64,000 nt of DNA from Steroidobacteraceae bacterium (GCA_025451845.1 JANWJS010000029.1:1-64000), one strand, 5' to 3'. Positions 28,232-36,650 are shown, counted from the stretch's first letter. Notes: generated by a model not told the origin, from the sequence alone. Translations and numbers: made by a program.

Positions 28232-30103
28232 CTATTGGTTGGGTACCCACGGCACAATCGGCGCCGGGGCGGTGGGTGCCGGGGCCTGCGAGGCGTTCCA
28301 CCACGGAAGGGTGCGCGCCCAGGCGTAGTTGCGGGCCCAGGCATAGTTTCTCGCCCAGGCGTAGTTCTGCGACCAGATATACGCATGTGTCCATGCGAAC
28401 CCCTGGCTCCACGAGTATCCCTCGCTCCACGCGTACCCTTGCGTTCCGGGGTAGGCGCTCGACCACGACAAGCCGTCCCCCGCGGCGTGAGCATCCGGCG
28501 CCCACGACTGCATGTTCATGATGTAGTAGTTGCCGGCCGCACTGCGATTGGCCGGACCACCGAAGTGCTCCGTACCCGCAAGGTCGGCGCTGACGTTGAG
28601 GCCGATGTTGGCGCAGCCGACCGCGGAGCCATTGACGGCGGCGACGGCGTTAATGAGGCCCGCGCCCTGCTGGAAGACGCTGTAAGCAAGCGTGCCCGAG
28701 GATGTCACGGCCGGCCGGGCTGCCGACATCAGGCGGCACTTCACATTGTCAGGCGTCAGCGTCGAATCCTCCTGCAGCATCAGCGCAACCACACCCGTCG
28801 TCACGGCCGCGGCCTGCGAGGTGCCCGACATCGTGAACATCTGCTCGACGATATCCATCGAGTTCGGATCGATGTTCGCGAGGTAGCTGCCGCTCGCCAT
28901 TGAGGCGACCATGTGGCCGCCGGGAGCGACCACTTCCGGCTTTACGAATCCCTCGTAAGTCGGACCCGTGGAGGAGAAGGAGGCCAGCCGCCAATCGCTC
29001 GTGTCGTAGGGCTGGTAGTTGTCGGTGAGCGCACCCACCGTGACGACGTAGGGGACGTTGCCGGGAACGTCGATTGTCATGGGGCTCGGCCCGTCGTTGC
29101 CCGCCGCCGTGACCACCACGATGCCCGCCTTCCACGCGGCCATCACGGCCTGGTCGAGAGGATCGTCCCAATAGTAGGACTGCGGGCTGGCGCCGAGCGA
29201 CAGGTTGAGGACGCGGATGTTGTATTTTGCGCGGTTCGCAACGATCCAGTTGATGCCCGCGATGATGTCGGAATAGCTTCCCGCGCCATCGGCGTCGAGG
29301 GCCCGCACGATGACGAGGTTCGCCTTCGGGGCGATGCTCAGATACTGGCCGGCGATGTTCTGCGCGCCGCCCGCCGCGATGGAAGTGACGTGTGTGCCGT
29401 GGCCGTACGGGTCACCGGTTACCGGACCCGAGCCGCCATTCGTGACGTCCCTGGTGGCCAGGACCCGCGAACCGTAGTTCTGCAGGACGTCCTCCCACAG
29501 TCCGGAGTCGAGTACCGCGATGGTGACCCCTTTGCCGGTGATTCCCGCCTGCTGCAGCGTGTCCGCGCCGACCAGCATCGGATAGTTCGTCTGATAGGTG
29601 AGAGTGAGAGCGGCCACGCCCACCCCGTCCTGTGTGCCCGTGACGGAGCTGAGCGTCGAGACGAGGGGGGCGGTCACGATACTCGTCACGGGATTCCCGG
29701 TGACCGTCGTCACGAGGGGGATCGCCGTACTCGTGACGGTCGACACCAGAGGATTCGTGGAGAGCGTCTGCTCGAGCGAATTCGTCGTCTTGCTCAGAGT
29801 CCGAGTCAGGCCGCCGAGCAGCGAGGTGATCGCCCGCGCGTGCACGGACCGGTCCGCGAAGATGCGCACGGGCGCAGTGGCCCGCAGATGCGCCAACTGC
29901 TGCGCATCGAGGCGCGCGGCGACCGCATGAATGATCGGCAGCTCTTGCTCGAGTGTCCCGTGCACCCGCAGCACGCTGGCGCGGGCAGCCGCCGCAGTCG
30001 GCGCCTGCACGATGTACACCCTCGCGGCAGCGCTCACGGACGAGGCCGCGGTGCCAAGCGCGAGGACCATGATCGAGATCGGGACGAGGCGGGGAATGCG
30101 CAT
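28232..30103 (-). CDS. Secreted subtilisin-like serine protease (S8) with Trp-rich repeat tail
   Basis: A 623-residue secreted protease. The signal peptide (ISIMVLALGTAASSVSAAA) and an I9-like propeptide region (residues about 28-100) precede a low-complexity Thr/Val/Ser linker (about 110-160). The catalytic triad is visible in the peptidase S8 domain: Asp in AVLDSGLW, His in GHGTHVTSIAAGG and Ser in MSGTSQAAAVTTG. After about residue 500 comes a cysteine pair and then a tail of seven six-residue units, [YF]xW[SAT]xx (557-598), followed by a Pro-rich end. The tail may bind cell wall or act in export. It is the first gene of the operon with the hybrid kinase and the REC-GGDEF-EAL gene; a CRP/Clp-like palindrome lies 97 bases upstream. 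Confidence 0.93.
   Translation of the reverse strand: MRIPRLVPISIMVLALGTAASSVSAAARVYIVQAPTAAAARASVLRVHGTLEQELPIIHAVAARLDAQQLAHLRATAPVRIFADRSVHARAITSLLGGLTRTLSKTTNSLEQTLSTNPLVSTVTSTAIPLVTTVTGNPVTSIVTAPLVSTLSSVTGTQDGVGVAALTLTYQTNYPMLVGADTLQQAGITGKGVTIAVLDSGLWEDVLQNYGSRVLATRDVTNGGSGPVTGDPYGHGTHVTSIAAGGAQNIAGQYLSIAPKANLVIVRALDADGAGSYSDIIAGINWIVANRAKYNIRVLNLSLGASPQSYYWDDPLDQAVMAAWKAGIVVVTAAGNDGPSPMTIDVPGNVPYVVTVGALTDNYQPYDTSDWRLASFSSTGPTYEGFVKPEVVAPGGHMVASMASGSYLANIDPNSMDIVEQMFTMSGTSQAAAVTTGVVALMLQEDSTLTPDNVKCRLMSAARPAVTSSGTLAYSVFQQGAGLINAVAAVNGSAVGCANIGLNVSADLAGTEHFGGPANRSAAGNYYIMNMQSWAPDAHAAGDGLSWSSAYPGTQGYAWSEGYSWSQGFAWTHAYIWSQNYAWARNYAWARNYAWARTLPWWNASQAPAPTAPAPIVPWVPNQ
28310..28435 (-). repeat. 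18-bp tandem repeats encoding a Trp-rich hexapeptide array
   Basis: Seven 18-base units encode YAWSEG, YSWSQG, FAWTHA, YIWSQN, YAWARN, YAWARN and YAWART, ending just before PWWN. The DNA units have diverged at silent and coding positions, so this is selected protein structure rather than a recent slippage array. They occupy the C-terminal part of the subtilase gene. Confidence 0.85.
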
Positions 30104-30199
30104 CAGGGCGTGCTCTGGTATGAGTTTTCAGTGGTACGCATTGTGGTCGGATGTGACGCCGCTCTCAGTCGAGCCGGACGCATCAGCCCGCGCGGCCAA

Positions 30200-30215
30200 C
30201 GTGACGCGCGTCACA
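30200..30215. promoter_or_regulatory. CRP/Clp-like binding site upstream of the subtilase operon
   Basis: CGTGACGCGCGTCACA matches TGTGA-N6-TCACA at 9 of 10 positions, and its inner 14 bases are a perfect palindrome. It lies 97 bases before the subtilase ATG. In xanthomonads the CRP homologue Clp is c-di-GMP responsive and controls secreted proteases; its presence in this organism is inferred, not seen. Confidence 0.55.
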
Positions 30216-30231
30216 TAACCGCTCGGTCAAA

Positions 30232-32004
30232 TCAGGAGGATGTTATGTTCAACTCGCTGTTTTGGTAGAGATCGCCACTGCCGTAGAGGCAGCCGAGCTG
30301 CAGCAGGGCATCCCGGGTTTGCGCATCGTCGACGCCGGTCGCGATGGGGACGAGCCCCAGCGCGGCCGCCATCTCGATCCCGGCCCGGCATACCTTGCGG
30401 GCGATCGGATCGGAGCACAGCGCCGCCACCCAGGCGCGGTCGAGCTGTAAACCCCAGATGGGCGCGCGGGCGAGCGAGTCGAGCGAGCCCATGCCCCGGC
30501 CGACCTCATCGATGACCAGCCGGACACCCAGGCGTTTCAGTGCCTCGGAATGTGAGCGCTCGCGGGTGATGAAGACCTTCTCGGCGATTCTGAGCTCGAG
30601 CCGGTTCGCGGGTACGCCGCCGTCCGCAATGAGGCAGGCCGCGTCATTCACGAACGCCTCGTGCAAAATGTGATGGCGCAGGGCGCCGAAGGAGATGCAG
30701 ACCTCCGGCCCGCAGCGGGCGGCAAGCACGGCATAGTCCCGGCGCAGGTGCGCGAGGACGGCGCGGGAAAGCGAAGCTGCCAGCCCGGTCGCCGCGGCTA
30801 TTCGCAGGAACTCGGCGGGGCGGATCTCGCCGCGCAGCGGGTGTTGCCAACGCAGGTAGCCGACGAGAGCGGCGAGACCCCCGCTCTTCAGATCGTGGCG
30901 CGGCGCATAGCGCAGGCGGACGTCTCCGTTGGCGATCGCATTGCGCAACTCGCGGGTGAGATCGATGCGCGCGAGAGTGCGCAGCTTCATGGTGTCCGTG
31001 AAGAAGCGGACCCCCTGCGCACCGCCTGCCCGGCGGGCCTCCATCGCCGCGCCGCGCGCCTGCTCCAACAGGAGTCTGGGTGTCGCGGCGTCCTGACCGA
31101 GCATCGCGACGCCGGCGTATGGAGTCAGATGAAACTCGGCATCGCCGGCGCGGATAGGGTCGCGCAGGCTGACGCAGACCTGCGCAACGCACGCCTCGAT
31201 CGCTTCCCGCTCGGCGCTTTCGATGACGATCGCGAGCAGGCCCTCGCTCAGCTGCCCGAGATACCACGACGGGCTTGCCCCGGCCGGTCCCGGGCCTTGA
31301 GGCGGCAACGGCAGCCTGTGGATGGCCGCGCTCATGACTTGCTCCGACACCTGGGACGCAAGCACCTGCGCGATGTCCGTGATGCCGTCGATATAGATGA
31401 CCGCGAGCGCGATGGGCGTCTCGCGCAACGCGGCCCAGGACAGCGATTCCTTGAACCGCTGCAGGAACCCGCGCCGATCGAGCTGCGGCGCGGGGCGGGC
31501 GCCGGTGTCCGCGGGATCGTCCAGGACGGGGCTCGCAACCGCGCGCACGATGCAAATCGCGCGGTCCGGGCCCCGGGGCGACACCTGCGCCGTGTACTCG
31601 TTGCCGCCGCTCTCGAAGCGGGCGTCGACAGTCGTGCGCTGCGCGATCGACTTGCGCGTGAGTTGCCGGAGCAACGCGGCTACGGGCGCCGGCCAGGAGG
31701 CTTCCAGCGGCTTGCCGGCGGCTTCGGCCGCGGGCCGCAGGCCTGCCGTATCGCGGCCGCCGCCCTGGGCGACTACGACACCATCCCGCCCGATGAGCAG
31801 CGCCAGATCCGGCAGCGCCTCGACCAACACGTCAGCGCCGTGCGGTGTCCCCCGTCGCGCAGGCGCATGGGCTTCGGGCGGCGCGTCGGCGCGAAGAGGC
31901 GCGTTGTAACGCTTTGCAGGAATGAGATCGCTCCCAGGATTACGTACAAGCTCGCGCGAGCGGCCGCAGGGCCCTTCAAGCCCGCAGAAGAGTAGCCGGT
32001 ACAC
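30232..32004 (-). CDS. Catalytically degenerate GGDEF-EAL protein
   Basis: About 590 residues with a short PAS-like N-terminal part (VLVEALPDLALLIGRDGVVVAQ), then a GGDEF-like and an EAL-like domain that both lack catalytic residues. The GGDEF loop reads LGQLSEGLLAIVIES instead of GGDEF. The EAL site reads LAALVGYLRWQHP where active enzymes have GxEALLRW, and the metal site reads VIDEVGRGMGSLD instead of DDFGTGYSS. It probably works as a c-di-GMP or protein-binding receptor rather than an enzyme. The start is uncertain: I give the GTG at 32004; an ATG at 32109 would place a CRP-like site inside the coding region. The gene is divergent from the TPR-GGDEF cyclase. Confidence 0.8.
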   Translation of the reverse strand: MYRLLFCGLEGPCGRSRELVRNPGSDLIPAKRYNAPLRADAPPEAHAPARRGTPHGADVLVEALPDLALLIGRDGVVVAQGGGRDTAGLRPAAEAAGKPLEASWPAPVAALLRQLTRKSIAQRTTVDARFESGGNEYTAQVSPRGPDRAICIVRAVASPVLDDPADTGARPAPQLDRRGFLQRFKESLSWAALRETPIALAVIYIDGITDIAQVLASQVSEQVMSAAIHRLPLPPQGPGPAGASPSWYLGQLSEGLLAIVIESAEREAIEACVAQVCVSLRDPIRAGDAEFHLTPYAGVAMLGQDAATPRLLLEQARGAAMEARRAGGAQGVRFFTDTMKLRTLARIDLTRELRNAIANGDVRLRYAPRHDLKSGGLAALVGYLRWQHPLRGEIRPAEFLRIAAATGLAASLSRAVLAHLRRDYAVLAARCGPEVCISFGALRHHILHEAFVNDAACLIADGGVPANRLELRIAEKVFITRERSHSEALKRLGVRLVIDEVGRGMGSLDSLARAPIWGLQLDRAWVAALCSDPIARKVCRAGIEMAAALGLVPIATGVDDAQTRDALLQLGCLYGSGDLYQNSELNITSS

Positions 32005-32090
32005 TCGGATCGAGTCCGGGATGCAGCTCGCGGTTGCCGTCGGCAGCGGCCCGCCTGTTATGTCGGAGTGGACCGCCGTGTGCTGCGGAA

Positions 32091-32106
32091 TGTGAGCGCC
32101 GTCACG
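32091..32106. promoter_or_regulatory. CRP/Clp-like site between two divergent GGDEF-family genes
   Basis: TGTGAGCGCCGTCACG matches TGTGA-N6-TCACA at 9 of 10 positions. It lies between the degenerate GGDEF-EAL gene and the TPR-GGDEF gene, about 150 bases before the latter. It is the second such match within 2 kb. Confidence 0.5.
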
Positions 32107-32254
32107 CATCGCGCTGGCCCGCCTATTCTTGCCGCTCGCCACCGCGGACCGAAGCCGGGGCGGCGGCGCGGAAGCGGCTAGACGCGCGCGATGCGGCGGA
32201 AGCGTGAAGTCCGATGACGCCCGCCGTGGCGCAAGCACGTAACGTTGTGTGTTC

Positions 32255-34231
32255 ATGCGCGGGTCCGTATTCAGCCCCAGAAAGCCAGGCGGAGCGGCGG
32301 CAGCCCTTGGGCGGGCCGCCTTGCTCGTCCTCGTGCTGTGCCTCGCGGGCACCACCCAGGCTCGCGCCGATTGCTTCCCCATCGTCGATGCCGCCTATGT
32401 GACGCTCGACCCCCTCGTGGACAAGAACGCTGCCGAGGCGCTCAACGAAGTCGCAGCACGACTGTCCACGCTCTACCGCGCCGGCGCGGCCGGCGAACCA
32501 CGGCAGCTGGCCGCGCTCTATGCCGTTCAGGCGGATGCCTACAGCATCCTGGAGCTCGATCACGAGGCGCGCTTGGCGGCTGCGAAGGGACTTGCACTCG
32601 TGAGCGCTCCGACGGACCCATTGCGGCTCGAGCTGCTCTCGACGGCTGCCCTCAACGTCTACACCCAGGACGGCATCCGGGAGGCGCTCGACACGATCGA
32701 GTCGGCCCGGGCGAGCCAACCGCAAGGCTCACCGTCCGGCCTCTGCCTGCAGATCACCCTCGGCAGCCTCGAGAGCCGCGCCGGCGACAACGCGCTGGCC
32801 ACCCGGACCGAGGCCGGGGCCTACCACGACAGCGAGGCCCCGGATCGCGCGCAGGCGCATGCCGCGGCGGCGGCCGAGCTCTCCTCGGCGCTGCGCGCCA
32901 CCGGCGATTTTCAGGAAGCGCTCACGCTCGTGCGCGAGAAGATCCGGTGGGACGCGGGGCACGGCAACTCGCTGGCGCTCTCAGTTTCCACCTTCCTGGA
33001 AGGAGAGATCCTCGCCGCGATCCGCGAATTCCATGCCGCGATCCTCATCTTCCAGCGCGCCCGGAGCATCAGCCTCTCGCTCGGGGACCGTCAGGGCATC
33101 GCCTTTGCGGACATGCGCGTGTGCCAGTCCCTCATCGAGTTGGGTCAATATGGGGCGGCGCGCATGCGGTGCGACAGCGCCGCGCAGGTATTCACCGCCA
33201 CCCAATCGACCGATGTGCTGAAGGAAACGCAGACATTTCTTGCCGACATCGATCTGCAGCAGGGGCACGCGCAGCAGGCGCTCGCCATCCTCAATCGGGT
33301 ACTGGAGCGCCGCGGCACCGACATGGCGCCCTCGCGAGTGGCGGTGGCCTACCGAACACGCGCGCGTGCCTATGCCGGCGTGCATGATTACGCGCGGGCG
33401 TATTCCGATCTCGAGGAATATCTGCGGCGCTACCGGGCGGAGAATCTTGCGCGCCGCATGCGGCTGCAGGAGACCGTCAAGGAGCGCTCCCTGGTGCAGC
33501 GGGAAGTCGCGCGCAACGCGGTGCTGCAGCACCAGCTCGACTTGACACGCGAGCGCGCCACGCGCCAGAGCGAGAAGCTGCGCTGGATCGCCGTGGCCAA
33601 CACGGCGGGCGTGCTCGTGATCGCCCTCCTCTCCTACATCCTCATCACTTACCTGCGTCATCGGCGCCAGCTCATGCGCCTCGCCACGGAGGATAACCTC
33701 ACCGGAATGCCGAACCGCGGGCGCACCGTGGAGCTGGCGACAGCCGCTCTCGACTCCGCGGCTGCGCAGCGGCGGCCGCTGACGGTCGCGATCCTGGACC
33801 TCGATCACTTCAAGACCATCAACGATCGTTGTGGTCACGCGGCCGGCGACCACGTACTCCAGGAGTTCGCGCGTGTCGGCCGCGGGTCGTTGCGCGCCAC
33901 CGATATTCTCGGGCGCTGGGGCGGCGAGGAGTTTCTGCTCGTCCTGCCCGATACGACGCTGGACGCTGCGCTGGCCAGCGTCGAGCGCCTGCGGGTGCTG
34001 GCCCTCGCGATCCAGGTGCCCTCATCCACCTCCGAGGATCCCGTACGCGTCACTTTCAGCGCCGGACTCGCCACGACCGCGGAGGGGCCCCGCTCGCTGG
34101 ATGAGATCATCGCCCGCGCGGACGCCGCCTTGTACGAAGCCAAGCACGAAGGGCGCGATCTGGTGCGCATCGACCGTGAGAGCTACCAGACCGCCTCCAC
34201 GGGCGTGCGCCGCGCCCTGCATCTGCGGTAG
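32255..34231 (+). CDS. Exported/membrane TPR-GGDEF diguanylate cyclase
   Basis: A protein of about 658 residues. A signal peptide (AALLVLVLCLAGTTQARA) leads into a periplasmic helical region of TPR-like repeats (about 60-400), then a coiled-coil stretch (ERATRQSEKLRW), a membrane helix (VANTAGVLVIALLSYILITYL) and a cytoplasmic GGDEF domain. The active site WGGEEFLLVLP is intact and the inhibitory RxxD site (RATD) lies five residues before it. The ATG at 32255 was chosen; an in-frame GTG two codons earlier is the alternative. This is the usual plan of cyclases that sense periplasmic signals through TPRs. It is divergent from the degenerate GGDEF-EAL gene. Confidence 0.9.
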   Translation: MRGSVFSPRKPGGAAAALGRAALLVLVLCLAGTTQARADCFPIVDAAYVTLDPLVDKNAAEALNEVAARLSTLYRAGAAGEPRQLAALYAVQADAYSILELDHEARLAAAKGLALVSAPTDPLRLELLSTAALNVYTQDGIREALDTIESARASQPQGSPSGLCLQITLGSLESRAGDNALATRTEAGAYHDSEAPDRAQAHAAAAAELSSALRATGDFQEALTLVREKIRWDAGHGNSLALSVSTFLEGEILAAIREFHAAILIFQRARSISLSLGDRQGIAFADMRVCQSLIELGQYGAARMRCDSAAQVFTATQSTDVLKETQTFLADIDLQQGHAQQALAILNRVLERRGTDMAPSRVAVAYRTRARAYAGVHDYARAYSDLEEYLRRYRAENLARRMRLQETVKERSLVQREVARNAVLQHQLDLTRERATRQSEKLRWIAVANTAGVLVIALLSYILITYLRHRRQLMRLATEDNLTGMPNRGRTVELATAALDSAAAQRRPLTVAILDLDHFKTINDRCGHAAGDHVLQEFARVGRGSLRATDILGRWGGEEFLLVLPDTTLDAALASVERLRVLALAIQVPSSTSEDPVRVTFSAGLATTAEGPRSLDEIIARADAALYEAKHEGRDLVRIDRESYQTASTGVRRALHLR

Positions 34232-34358
34232 TTGGAAAACTGCTGCATCCCGGGCTTCCTGCCCGGCTGGTGCCGCCCGCTGCGGCGGGACGCCTCCTTG
34301 TGCCTCGAATGCCAGGCATCGACAAGCCTCGGGCTGGCTCGTATCCTCCCCGCACACC

Positions 34359-34901
34359 ATGAATTTCTGCCCCCAGTGCGGCGCCCGGCTGGATTTTCGC
34401 GTGCCGTCGGGCGATCACCTCGCCCGCCATGTCTGCGATGCCTGCGGCACCATTCACTATCAGAACCCGAGGCTGGTAGTCGGCTGCGTCCCCGAGCACG
34501 ACGGCCGCATTCTTCTGTGCCGCCGTGCGATCGAGCCGCGGCGTGGCTACTGGACGGTGCCGGCGGGCTTCATGGAGAACGGCGAGACGCTGCAGCAGGC
34601 GGCGGCGCGGGAGTCACACGAGGAAGCCTTGGCCGTGGTGGAGATCCGCTCCCTCCTCAGCGTCGTACACGTGCTGCACGCGCAGCAGGTGCACGTATTC
34701 TTCCGCGCAACGCTGCCGCGGGCGGAGTTCGGTGCCGGGCCGGAAAGCCTGGAAGTCCAGCTGGTGCGCCCGGAGGAGATCCCCTGGCCGCAGCTCGCTT
34801 TCCCGAGCACGGAATTCAGCCTGCACCGCTACCTGGAGGATCGCGCCGCCGGAGTGGAGCCGCACCATTTCACCTCCCTCGATCGGCGACTCAGACTATG
34901 A
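34359..34901 (+). CDS. Nudix hydrolase with N-terminal zinc ribbon
   Basis: A 180-residue protein. The N terminus has a four-cysteine zinc ribbon (NFCPQCGARL ... HVCDACGTIHYQNP), like NudC/NADH pyrophosphatase-type proteins. The Nudix box is GFMENGETLQQAAARESHEE, which fits GX5EX7REUXEE; the following G is replaced by L. It probably hydrolyses a nucleoside diphosphate derivative such as NADH or ADP-ribose; the NudC SQPWPFPxS specificity motif is absent, so the substrate is open. The ATG at 34359 starts MNFCPQCG, typical of the group; longer reading upstream has no family match. It stands between the TPR-GGDEF gene and fdxA on the same strand. Confidence 0.88.
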   Translation: MNFCPQCGARLDFRVPSGDHLARHVCDACGTIHYQNPRLVVGCVPEHDGRILLCRRAIEPRRGYWTVPAGFMENGETLQQAAARESHEEALAVVEIRSLLSVVHVLHAQQVHVFFRATLPRAEFGAGPESLEVQLVRPEEIPWPQLAFPSTEFSLHRYLEDRAAGVEPHHFTSLDRRLRL

Positions 34902-34914
34902 GGTCTTACCTCAT
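34898..34914 (+). terminator. Hairpin at the Nudix gene stop codon
   Basis: ATGAGGT-CTT-ACCTCAT is a perfect 7-bp stem with a 3-base loop that includes the stop codon. There is no U-tract, so it is a weak candidate for a terminator or a 3'-end stabiliser. Confidence 0.3.
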
Positions 34915-35060
34915 GCCCGGGACGACTTTGCGACCCGCCCCGCGGGCATGGCAAAATCACGCTTTTACCGCGCTCCCCCCGCGCAGCGCACACACTCTTA
35001 ACGTCTTCTCCGCCCTGAGGGACGGAGATTTCCGCCCATGAGAAACAGAGACACCCATAA

Positions 35061-35079
35061 TACTGTGTTTTTGTACAGT
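35061..35079. promoter_or_regulatory. LexA-box-like palindrome upstream of fdxA
   Basis: TACTGTGTTTTTGTACAGT fits CTGT-N8-ACAG, the E. coli-type SOS box, with the outer TA and T also matching. It lies 63 bases before the fdxA start codon. Read leftward, a promoter-like TTGACT also overlaps it. No DNA-repair gene is adjacent, so the regulator is uncertain. The interval 34915-35141 shows no gene. Confidence 0.45.
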
Positions 35080-35141
35080 CAAGAGAAGGAGCGGCGCCTC
35101 CTCCCGGGCACCAAGTCCCGAGTTTCCGCGCCGGAGATGCG

Positions 35142-35465
35142 ATGACTTTTGTCGTTACTGAAAACTGCATCAAGTGCAAGTACATGGACTGCGTGGAAGT
35201 CTGCCCCGTGGACTGCTTTCACGAGGGACCGAACTTTCTCGCTATCGACCCGGATGAGTGCATCGACTGCACCCTGTGCGAGCCTGAGTGCCCCGCCGAG
35301 GCCATCTTTTCCGAAGAGGAGCTGCCGCCCGGTCAGGAGCAGTTCAAGAAGCTCAACGCGGACCTCGCCAAGACTTGGCCCGTGATCACGGAGAAAAAGG
35401 ACGCCCCGGCCGACGCCAAGGAATGGGACGGGAAAGCTGACAAGCTGAAACTGCTGGAGAAGTAG
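35142..35465 (+). CDS. fdxA: 7Fe ferredoxin FdxA
   Basis: A 107-residue bacterial ferredoxin with one [3Fe-4S] and one [4Fe-4S] cluster. The cysteine pattern is [20 protein letters not shown] (with the middle residues typical of the 3Fe site) and [12 protein letters not shown]. It starts [20 protein letters not shown], the standard family beginning, with a GGAG ribosome site a few bases before the ATG. FdxA passes electrons in the cytoplasm; the partner is unknown. It faces xerD across 129 bases that hold a hairpin. Confidence 0.96.
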   Translation: MTFVVTENCIKCKYMDCVEVCPVDCFHEGPNFLAIDPDECIDCTLCEPECPAEAIFSEEELPPGQEQFKKLNADLAKTWPVITEKKDAPADAKEWDGKADKLKLLEK

Positions 35466-35548
35466 GTGCGATTGAAGAGGGCCGTGCCACTGACCATCCT
35501 GGTGGCAGGGCCCCCGACCCGGCCTGTCCCGGCCGGGCGTTGGGGCGG

Positions 35549-35575
35549 ATCGACGACACGTTGAGTGTCGTCGAT
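35549..35575. terminator. Hairpin between convergent fdxA and xerD
   Basis: ATCGACGACAC and GTGTCGTCGAT form a perfect 11-bp stem around a 5-base loop, located between two convergent genes. No U-tract follows on either strand, so it may end transcription by another route or protect 3' ends. Confidence 0.45.
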
Positions 35576-35594
35576 GAAGGTACCCCGCGCACGC

Positions 35595-36500
35595 TTACCC
35601 GCGCGGATGGTGCTGCGAATGCAGCTCCTTCATCCTCTCGCGCGCCACGTGCGTATAAATCTGCGTCGTGGATAGATCGCTGTGTCCCAACAGCATCTGC
35701 ACCACCCTCAGGTCCGCCCCGTGATTGAGCAGGTGCGTCGCGAAGGCGTGGCGCAGCGTATGCGGCGAGAGCTCCTTGGAGATCCCCGCCTTGCGCGCGT
35801 AGCGCTTGATGATGTGCCAGAACGCCTGGCGCGTCATGCGGTCACCGCGGCGGGTCGGGAAGAGAAAATCGGTCTGCCGCTCGAGCAGGATTTCCCCGCG
35901 CGGCCCGTGCCCGAAGTCGGTCAGCCAGCGCACCGCCTCCTCCCCGAGGGGAATCAGCCGCTCGCGGTTGCCCTTGCCGAGGATGCGGATGACGCCCTGG
36001 TTGAGATTGACCTGGCCGTGCCGCAGGTTCACCAGCTCCGAGACGCGCAGTCCCGTGGCATAGAGCACCTCGAGCATGGTGCGGTCGCGGTTGCCGAGCG
36101 GATCGTTCACCACCGGAGCGCCGAGCAGCGACTCGACCTCCTCCTCCGTGAGCGACTTCGGCAGCGAGCGCCCGATCTTCGGCATGGCGATCTGTGCGGT
36201 CGGATCCTCTCGGATGCCGCCGTCGCGCATGAGGTAGCGGAAGAAGCGGCGGAAACTCGAGAGCTGGCGTGCGGTGGAGCGGGGTCGCGCGCCCTGAAGT
36301 ACCCGCCAGGCGATGAAGTCCTGCAGGTCGGCGCGCGAGGTCTTGACGATGGGCACCTGGCGCTCTGTCAACCAGCGCGCCAACGCGGTGAGGTCGGCAC
36401 GGTAGGCGGCCAGAGTGTTGGCCGACAGCCCACGCTCCAACCAGACCGCATCCAGAAAGCGGGCCACCGCCGGATCCGTGGAGTCGGCGTGAGGCGTCAT
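35595..36500 (-). CDS. xerD: Site-specific tyrosine recombinase XerD
   Basis: A 301-residue tyrosine recombinase that resolves chromosome dimers at dif with XerC. The catalytic residues are visible: the first Arg in EVLYATGLRVSELVNL, Lys in ILGKGNRERLIPLG, the H-R box ELSPHTLRHAFATHLLNHGADLRVVQMLLGHSDLSTTQIYTHV, where the nucleophilic Tyr is in QIYTHV. The N-terminal core-binding part FLDAVWLERGLSANTLAAYRADL matches XerD better than XerC. The ATG at 36500 is preferred over a TTG 9 codons upstream. The gene is divergent from the acyltransferase gene. Confidence 0.96.
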   Translation of the reverse strand: MTPHADSTDPAVARFLDAVWLERGLSANTLAAYRADLTALARWLTERQVPIVKTSRADLQDFIAWRVLQGARPRSTARQLSSFRRFFRYLMRDGGIREDPTAQIAMPKIGRSLPKSLTEEEVESLLGAPVVNDPLGNRDRTMLEVLYATGLRVSELVNLRHGQVNLNQGVIRILGKGNRERLIPLGEEAVRWLTDFGHGPRGEILLERQTDFLFPTRRGDRMTRQAFWHIIKRYARKAGISKELSPHTLRHAFATHLLNHGADLRVVQMLLGHSDLSTTQIYTHVARERMKELHSQHHPRG

Positions 36501-36650
36501 GGCAATTGCGGCAGAATGGTTCGACAATTCCGTCTCGGCCCGCAGGTCGCGGTCAAGGTAGCGATCGCAGTATGGAGCACCGCCGAGTGACCGACGTGAT
36601 GACCTTCACATCTGAGTCCGAGCATTAACATAAAGAGAACCGGATCACAT

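Noticed and set aside
28310-28435. CRISPR-like or VNTR array
   Set aside because: The units are 18 bases without spacers, are in frame and encode a protein pattern; they have diverged at the DNA level.
35595-36500. XerD-like integrase as a sign of a mobile element
   Set aside because: Full-length housekeeping XerD with no attachment site, cargo or phage genes nearby.
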